This document shows, in pieces, positions 21,207 to 25,879 of a DNA stretch of 25,879 nt. A program made the translations under genes and the position numbers. Source of the DNA: Bacteroidales bacterium UBA755 (GTDB lineage Bacteria; Bacteroidota; Bacteroidia; Bacteroidales; UBA932); the NCBI GenBank assembly GCA_002297815.1, contig DBKH01000109.1, positions 1-25,879 of the forward strand, written 5' to 3'. Under the pieces are notes generated by a model. The model searched no databases, was not told where the DNA came from, and worked only from the letters and a program-made list of their open reading frames with translations. Each line of letters starts with the position of its first letter. The first letter of the stretch is position 1.

Positions 21207-22390
21207 ATATGAAAACTAAGACTTTATGGATTATCATCGGGGCCATCTGCGCTGCCTTAGCGCTTTGGCTGATCTTCCGTCCTACCGGGAAGGAAACAGT
21301 AACGCTTGAGACTGCCAGAGCCGAAAGGATAGACATCACCAGTTCAGTCACAGCCACGGGTACAGTCGAACCAGTCACCAAAGTAGAAGTCGGCACGCAG
21401 GTTTCAGGCATCATCGACAAGCTCTACGCTGACTACAACGACATCGTCAAGGCCGGTCAGGTCATCGCTGAGATGGACAAGGTAAACCTACAGGCCGAGC
21501 TTGCCTCCTCGCAGGCCCAACTCTCCACCGCCAAGACTGAATTCGAGTACCGGGAAAAGGAATTTAACCGCATCAAGACCCTGCACGACAAAGAGTTGGT
21601 CAGTGATTCTGAATATGATTCCTCATACTATCAGTACGAAACCGCAAAGAACGCTTATAACCAGGCACAGGCATCGTTCACTAAGGTCAAACGGAATCTA
21701 AGCTATGCGACCATCATGTCCCCTATCGATGGAGTTGTCATAAGCAGAGCCGTGGAGGAAGGACAGACTGTGGCAGCCGGATTCGAGACTCCTACACTAT
21801 TCACGATTGCCAAGGATCTCACGGACATGGAGGTCATCGCTGACGTGGACGAGGCCGACATCGGTCAGGTCAAGGATGGCCAGAACGTGACATTCACTGT
21901 CGATGCCTATCCGGACGATGTGTTCAAGGGAACCGTTCAACAAGTCAGATTGGAAGCGACAACGACCTCAAACGTTGTGACTTACGAGGTTGTGATCACA
22001 GCACCTAATCCAGATCTTAAGCTAAAGCCTGGCCTTACCGCCAACGTGACCATCAACACTTTGGAAGAGAAGGACGTGCTTGCTGTTCCGACAAAGGCCC
22101 TGAGATTCAATCCTGACCCCGAAGTGCTTAAGGAAATCGGAATCACGGTAAACGGCTCAGCTGTCACACCTGGCGGAGAGTCAAGGATAGTATGGGTTAA
22201 AAACGGAAACGCGATTTCACCGAAATCCGTCACTACGGAGCACACGAGCGGAGACAAGACCGGCATCACCGAGGGACTGTCTGACGGTGAGGAAGTTGTG
22301 ACCGGACTGACAGCCGAACTTCCAAAGAAAGCCGAAACCGCGGAAAGAAGTCCGTTCGCACCGGGGCCAAGAGGAGATAAAAAGAAGTAG
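21203..22390 (+). CDS. macA: MacA-type periplasmic adaptor (HlyD family)
   Basis: 395 residues: one N-terminal membrane anchor (about 6-21), a lipoyl/biotinyl half (VTATGTVEPVTKVEVGTQVS), an alpha-helical hairpin (about 95-155, AELASSQAQLSTAKTEFEYR) and the second lipoyl half with IMSPIDGVVISRAVEEGQTV. Beta-barrel and membrane-proximal domains follow. The order and sequence are those of MacA-type adaptors that connect MacB ATPases to TolC. It starts ATGAATATG, overlapping the tolC stop, and ends 4 bases before the ATPase gene, so the transporter is assembled from one message. Confidence 0.9.
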   Translation: MNMKTKTLWIIIGAICAALALWLIFRPTGKETVTLETARAERIDITSSVTATGTVEPVTKVEVGTQVSGIIDKLYADYNDIVKAGQVIAEMDKVNLQAELASSQAQLSTAKTEFEYREKEFNRIKTLHDKELVSDSEYDSSYYQYETAKNAYNQAQASFTKVKRNLSYATIMSPIDGVVISRAVEEGQTVAAGFETPTLFTIAKDLTDMEVIADVDEADIGQVKDGQNVTFTVDAYPDDVFKGTVQQVRLEATTTSNVVTYEVVITAPNPDLKLKPGLTANVTINTLEEKDVLAVPTKALRFNPDPEVLKEIGITVNGSAVTPGGESRIVWVKNGNAISPKSVTTEHTSGDKTGITEGLSDGEEVVTGLTAELPKKAETAERSPFAPGPRGDKKK

Positions 22391-22394
22391 GAAT

Positions 22395-23138
22395 ATGAAA
22401 GAAGTCATCAAACTTGAGGACATTCGCAGGAACTTCATAGTCGGTGACGAGACTGTCCATGCGCTAAGGGGCGTGTCATTCACCATCACCGAAGGCGAGT
22501 TCGTCACAATAGTCGGCACCTCCGGCTCTGGCAAATCCACGCTTCTGAATATTCTTGGATGCCTTGACACTCCGACTTCTGGGGAATATTACCTCGACGG
22601 GGTTTCGGTCAGGACAATGGACAAGAACGAGCGGGCCACACTGCGCAATCGCAAGATCGGATTCGTGTTCCAGAACTACAATCTTCTGGCAAAGACCACG
22701 GCCATAGAGAACGTGGAGTTACCGCTGATGTACAATCCGAAATATTCAAAGAAAGAACGGTACGACCGCTCGGTCGAGGCGTTGAAGGCGGTCGGCCTTG
22801 GTGATAGGCTGGAGCACAAGAGCAACCAGATGTCCGGAGGGCAGATGCAGAGGGTGGCCATCGCAAGGGCGCTTGTGAACGACCCGGCAGTGATTCTTGC
22901 GGACGAGGCTACCGGCAATCTGGACACCCGCACGAGTTTCGAGGTACTTGTACTGTTTCAGAAACTCCACTCCGAGGGACGAACAATCATATTCGTGACC
23001 CACAATCCGGAGATTGTCAACTACAGCACAAGAACCATCACCCTTCGGGATGGCCGCGTGACAAGCGATGTGCGAAACGAGCATATTCTTGATGCCGCTG
23101 AGGCGCTCGCAAGGTTGCCGGAGGAGAAGGATTGCTGA
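22395..23138 (+). CDS. MacB/LolD-type ABC transporter ATPase
   Basis: 247 residues, one complete ABC domain: Walker A GTSGSGKST (41-49), Q-loop FQNYNLL, signature MSGGQMQRVAIARAL (146-160), Walker B VILAD170EATGNLD and H-loop IFVTHNPEI. Two departures from the usual LolD/MacB sequence are visible: SGGQMQ instead of SGGQQQ, and DEATGN instead of DEPTGN. Both leave catalytic residues intact. In E. coli MacB the ATPase and permease are one chain; here they are separate genes. It starts in the context GGAATATG. A 54-base gap separates it from the permease. Confidence 0.93.
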   Translation: MKEVIKLEDIRRNFIVGDETVHALRGVSFTITEGEFVTIVGTSGSGKSTLLNILGCLDTPTSGEYYLDGVSVRTMDKNERATLRNRKIGFVFQNYNLLAKTTAIENVELPLMYNPKYSKKERYDRSVEALKAVGLGDRLEHKSNQMSGGQMQRVAIARALVNDPAVILADEATGNLDTRTSFEVLVLFQKLHSEGRTIIFVTHNPEIVNYSTRTITLRDGRVTSDVRNEHILDAAEALARLPEEKDC

Positions 23139-23139
23139 C

Positions 23140-23177
23140 ATATTCAATGATAACTCTGCGATGAGTATGAATATTCA
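23140..23177. repeat. inverted GAATAT words between ATPase and permease genes
   Basis: ATATTCA (23140-23146) and TGAATAT (23168-23174) form a 7-base inverted pair with a 21-base spacer. The second copy is part of the palindrome GAATATTC (23169-23176). It may form a weak hairpin but has no T-run. Confidence 0.4.
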
Positions 23178-23192
23178 CTAAAGATTTTAGTC

Positions 23193-24413
23193 ATGAATTT
23201 CGCGAATCTATTCAGAATAGCCCTGAAGGCATTGGGCAACAACAAGTTCAGAGGGTTTCTCACGATGCTTGGCATCATCATCGGTGTCGGTTCTGTCATC
23301 ACGATGCTCGCCATCGGCCAAGGTTCCAAGAAGAGCATCCAGGCCGAGATCAGCGAGATGGGCTCCAACATGATAATGATCCATCCGGGAGAGGATATGC
23401 GTGGAGGAGTGCGCCTCAGCGCTGATGATATGCAGACCTTGAAAGTCAAGGATTTCGAGGACATCCGCAAGGAGTGCGCGCACATTTCTCTCGCCTCCCC
23501 TTCCGTCAATTCCTCAGGCCAGGCGGTCTATGGTGCAAACAACACACCTACCTCGGTTTATGGTGTCAACGAGGAGTTTCTTGAGATCAGAGGGTACAAG
23601 GTGCAGGACGGTGACATATTCTCTGAACAGGACATCAAGACAGCAGCCAAGGTCTGCCTGGTCGGGAAAACGGTCATTGACCAGCTCTTCACTAACGGTG
23701 AGAATCCTGTAGGCAAGGTCATCAGGTTCGGCAGCATTCCGTTCCGCATCGTAGGTGTGCTGGAGAGCAAAGGCTACAATAGCATGGGAATGGATCAGGA
23801 CAACCTTATCATCACGCCATACACCACCGTGATGAAGCGCATCCTAGCTGTAACCTATCTTCAGGAAATCGTCTGCTCCGCATTGAGCGAGGAATATACC
23901 GACAAGGCAATCAGCGAGATAACTGATGTCCTGCGACGCAACCACAAGCTCAAGGAATCCGATGATGATGACTTCAACATCCGCTCCCAGCAGGAACTTT
24001 CCTCGATGATGACCAGCACAAGCGACATGATGTCAACCCTTCTGGCTGCAGTTGCGGGAATATCCCTCCTCGTTGGCGGCATTGGAATCATGAACATCAT
24101 GTACGTCTCCGTCACCGAGAGGACAAAAGAGATCGGTCTCAGGATGAGCATCGGTGCCAAAGGCCGGGACATCCTCGCGCAGTTCCTGATCGAGGCCACT
24201 CTGATCAGCATAACCGGTGGACTATTAGGTGTGATTCTTGGCGTGGCCGCCTCGTACATTGTCAAGGTCGTCCTCTCCTACCCGATTCTGATCCAGCCAT
24301 GGAGCATCATCCTCTCATTCCTTGTCTGCACCGTCATCGGCATCTTCTTCGGCTGGTACCCCGCCCGCAAAGCCTCCAACCTCGACCCGATCGAGGCCAT
24401 CCGTTACGAGTAG
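23193..24413 (+). CDS. MacB/FtsX-type ABC transporter permease
   Basis: 406 residues: a first membrane helix after FRIALKALGNNKFRGFLTMLGI (about residues 20-40), then a periplasmic MacB_PCD-type domain (about 45-270, GSNMIMIHPGEDM and VYGVNEEFLEIRGYKVQDGD). Three C-terminal helices follow with the FtsX signature LLVGGIGIMNIMYVSVTERT and EIGLRMSIGAKGRDILAQFL, then WYPARKASNLDPIEAIRYE at the end. The topology and ending are those of MacB-type exporters, which use the periplasmic domain to push substrates through the adaptor and TolC. Substrate (drug, peptide or lipid) cannot be told from sequence. It is last in the tolC operon; no terminator is visible downstream. Confidence 0.93.
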   Translation: MNFANLFRIALKALGNNKFRGFLTMLGIIIGVGSVITMLAIGQGSKKSIQAEISEMGSNMIMIHPGEDMRGGVRLSADDMQTLKVKDFEDIRKECAHISLASPSVNSSGQAVYGANNTPTSVYGVNEEFLEIRGYKVQDGDIFSEQDIKTAAKVCLVGKTVIDQLFTNGENPVGKVIRFGSIPFRIVGVLESKGYNSMGMDQDNLIITPYTTVMKRILAVTYLQEIVCSALSEEYTDKAISEITDVLRRNHKLKESDDDDFNIRSQQELSSMMTSTSDMMSTLLAAVAGISLLVGGIGIMNIMYVSVTERTKEIGLRMSIGAKGRDILAQFLIEATLISITGGLLGVILGVAASYIVKVVLSYPILIQPWSIILSFLVCTVIGIFFGWYPARKASNLDPIEAIRYE

Positions 24414-24442
24414 CAGAGACAGCGAAAAAGCAAGGAACAGGA

Positions 24443-24474
24443 TTTGTAAAAGTAACTCGGATTTGCGATATTTG
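24443..24474 (+). promoter_or_regulatory. possible promoter for the 24489 gene and sensor kinase
   Basis: TTTG (24443-24446), a 20-base spacer and GATATTTG (24467-24474), one mismatch from TAnnTTTG, end 14 bases before ATG 24489. It suggests separate expression of the downstream pair from the transporter genes. Confidence 0.4.
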
Positions 24475-24488
24475 GAAAAAGAAAGAAT

Positions 24489-25130
24489 ATGAGTCAGTTT
24501 GACACTTGCTTTTTTGAGAGATATGCGAAGATTTCGCTGGAGACGCTGCTGGACAGGAGGTTCGCTGAACTGTTGAACAAGGACAGGCCGGATCTTCAGA
24601 GCCCGGACGGGGTCTCGCTAGGGATCGAAGTGACTAGGGCGATGCCGGAGACAAAGGAAGCCGCGCAGTCAATGCTCAAGGAGATGGCCGGAATATCCCC
24701 TATTCCGGAAGAGATCGAGGATTTCGACACGATAATGTCTTCCGGCTATAGCTACGGTCTTCAGGGAGGACGTTATGTCGGCACCAAAGAATATGATTAC
24801 TGGTCAATGGCACTTCCGATGCGGCGGATCATAGAAAGCAAGGTCCGCAAGGCCGGAGACGGGTTCTACGGATCCTTCAAGACACTTGATCTGTACGTGT
24901 TCAGCAAGGACAGCCTCAGCGAGATTGAGATCATGGACATTCTTCGCTACACAATGGACATTCAGGACGTACAGGCAGCCAAGTACAACTGCCTGTACAT
25001 CTCTGAGATCAGCGGACTAAATGTCTGCAACCTGTCTGGAGACATCTCGGACATTTACCGCGTCTCACAACACCCAATTTCTCCAAATCTCCGCAAAGAG
25101 TTCTTTCACAAAGCCTTGCAACAACATTAA
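24489..25130 (+). CDS. hypothetical protein, possible PD-(D/E)XK-like fold
   Basis: 213 residues, soluble, no signal peptide, start in the context AGAATATG. I do not recognise the family. The N-terminal part RPDLQSPDGVSLGIEVTRAM has the form PD-x(n)-hydrophobic-E-V-T, reminiscent of the PD-(D/E)XK nuclease core with Thr in place of Lys. A helix with Glu (ISLETLLDRRFAELL) precedes it. The C-terminal half holds conserved-looking strands (TLDLYVFSK, YNCLYISEISGLNV). It stops 2 bases before the LytS-type kinase, so the two are almost certainly co-translated, which is unusual for a nuclease-like protein. It may be non-catalytic; function unknown. Confidence 0.65.
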   Translation: MSQFDTCFFERYAKISLETLLDRRFAELLNKDRPDLQSPDGVSLGIEVTRAMPETKEAAQSMLKEMAGISPIPEEIEDFDTIMSSGYSYGLQGGRYVGTKEYDYWSMALPMRRIIESKVRKAGDGFYGSFKTLDLYVFSKDSLSEIEIMDILRYTMDIQDVQAAKYNCLYISEISGLNVCNLSGDISDIYRVSQHPISPNLRKEFFHKALQQH

Positions 25131-25132
25131 TA

Positions 25133-25879
25133 ATGAATATGCGAAAAAACAGCGGCTGGCTAATTCATCTGGCAATCTGGACCGTGATTCTGGCTATGCC
25201 TTTCTTCTCACCACAGCCGGGAAGGCCGCTTCACGGTGGAGTGGATTATTCACGATATCTTCCAGTTGTGGTCTCATTTGTGATAGTGTTCTACACAAAT
25301 TACCTAGTACTTATCAAGAGGTACCTTTCCAGCCATAGAACATGGCTATTTTTACTATGGAATGTCGCCTTGATCGCAGCAGCGAGTGTGTCTGTTCACA
25401 TGTTCTTTAGGTACGTTCTCGCTCCTATTGGTACACCACCGCCTCGCTCAGTTCTCGACACTATCAGTTTCACGGTACGTAACACAGTAATTTATGTTGC
25501 AATTGTGGGCATCTCCGTGGCAGTAAAGATGACTACTGAATGGTACGCCAATGAAGCCCAACGAAAAGAGATTGAGAAAAATCAGGCAGAAGCGGAACTA
25601 GCCAACCTTAAAAGTCAGGTTAATCCTCACTTCTTGTTTAACACTCTGAACAACATCTATTCATTGATTCAAATAGATCCTTCCGAAGCGCAGAAGGCCA
25701 TACACAATCTCAGCGGGATGCTACGCTATGTCCTCTACGAAAGCCAGAAAAACACGGTACCTCTCTCCAAGGAGTGTGAATTTTTGGAGGAATATGTCAA
25801 GTTGATGAGTGCGCGGTTGACTTCAGGAGTAAAGTTAGAGGTTTCTCTGCCGGAAAACACTTCGGACAGACAAATCGCC
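25133..25879 (+). CDS. LytS/YehU-type sensor histidine kinase (3' partial)
   Basis: 249 residues are visible and the frame runs off the window. Start ATGAATATG (25133 or 25139). Four membrane segments (about 9-27, 45-62, 72-94 and 115-134) make a sensor region with little periplasmic material. A coiled coil follows (EAQRKEIEKNQAEAELANLK), then the His_kinase phospho-acceptor motif NPH166FLFNTLNNIYSLI and the helix LSGMLRYVLYESQ. The ATPase half is missing. This class normally pairs with a LytTR-domain response regulator encoded just downstream, which would lie past the window edge. It is 2 bases after the hypothetical gene. It probably senses envelope state and controls the TolC-MacA-MacB export operon upstream. 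Confidence 0.88.
   Translation, partial: MNMRKNSGWLIHLAIWTVILAMPFFSPQPGRPLHGGVDYSRYLPVVVSFVIVFYTNYLVLIKRYLSSHRTWLFLLWNVALIAAASVSVHMFFRYVLAPIGTPPPRSVLDTISFTVRNTVIYVAIVGISVAVKMTTEWYANEAQRKEIEKNQAEAELANLKSQVNPHFLFNTLNNIYSLIQIDPSEAQKAIHNLSGMLRYVLYESQKNTVPLSKECEFLEEYVKLMSARLTSGVKLEVSLPENTSDRQIA

Noticed and set aside
25021..25338. Open frame of 105 residues spanning the kinase start
   Set aside because: It overlaps the hypothetical gene and the LytS-type kinase in another frame. The kinase frame has membrane segments and the NPHFLFN motif.
1..25879. Insertion sequences, transposases, CRISPR-Cas or restriction genes
   Set aside because: None were recognised. The only mobile element supported is the prophage with its tyrosine integrase.

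Overview
The window looks like a Bacteroidales chromosome (Bacteroidota, mid GC). The evidence is: TAnnTTTG-type promoter boxes, lipoproteins with fimbrillin-like, BACON and Omp28-like domains, GH97 and GH78 enzymes with signal peptides, a DUF5053-type protein, and a LytS-like kinase next to a TolC/MacA/MacB-type export operon. Species cannot be fixed from sequence alone.

Layout. (1) Bases 1 to about 4979 are the end of an integrated phage: tail protein (cut by the window edge), holin, M15 endolysin, a membrane-anchored spanin candidate, a small ORF, a DUF5053-type protein, a strong terminator, then a convergent tyrosine integrase. The integrase abuts the 3' end of a tRNA-Ser(CGA) gene (4979-5063, minus), so that tRNA is the probable integration site. 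The other att copy lies outside the window to the left. (2) 5104-7877, minus: a GH97 glycosidase followed by a YhhN/lysoplasmalogenase-like membrane protein. (3) 8021-17437, plus: a six-gene, almost gapless set in which every product is exported. It comprises a TlpA-like thioredoxin, a two-BACON lipoprotein, two large paralogous lipoproteins (fimbrillin-like + EF-hand + 21-residue LRR array) carrying an Omp28/thioredoxin-like C-terminus and a BACON + M64 metallopeptidase C-terminus respectively, a predicted outer-membrane beta-barrel, and an Omp28/thioredoxin-like lipoprotein. This is the best candidate for an undescribed system: a surface protease and adhesin platform with its own thiol-redox proteins. 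(4) 17424-19679, minus: a GH78-type alpha-L-rhamnosidase, tail to tail with (3). (5) 19854-24413, plus: TolC, MacA-type adaptor, MacB-type ATPase and MacB/FtsX-type permease. (6) 24489 to the window end, plus: an unrecognised 213-residue protein, then a LytS-type histidine kinase cut by the window edge.

Two non-gene signals stand out. The hexamer GAATAT/ATATTC occurs about 70 times by hand count, roughly 4-5 times expectation. It appears on both strands and in all codon frames, is sparser in the prophage, and often overlaps start codons. Upstream of tolC, two perfect 9-bp direct repeats separated by 12 bp have the geometry of a LytTR-type response-regulator site. This fits the LytS-like kinase encoded downstream of the export genes.

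All counts and coordinates were made by eye. No database search was possible, so family names rest on motif and domain-pattern recognition.
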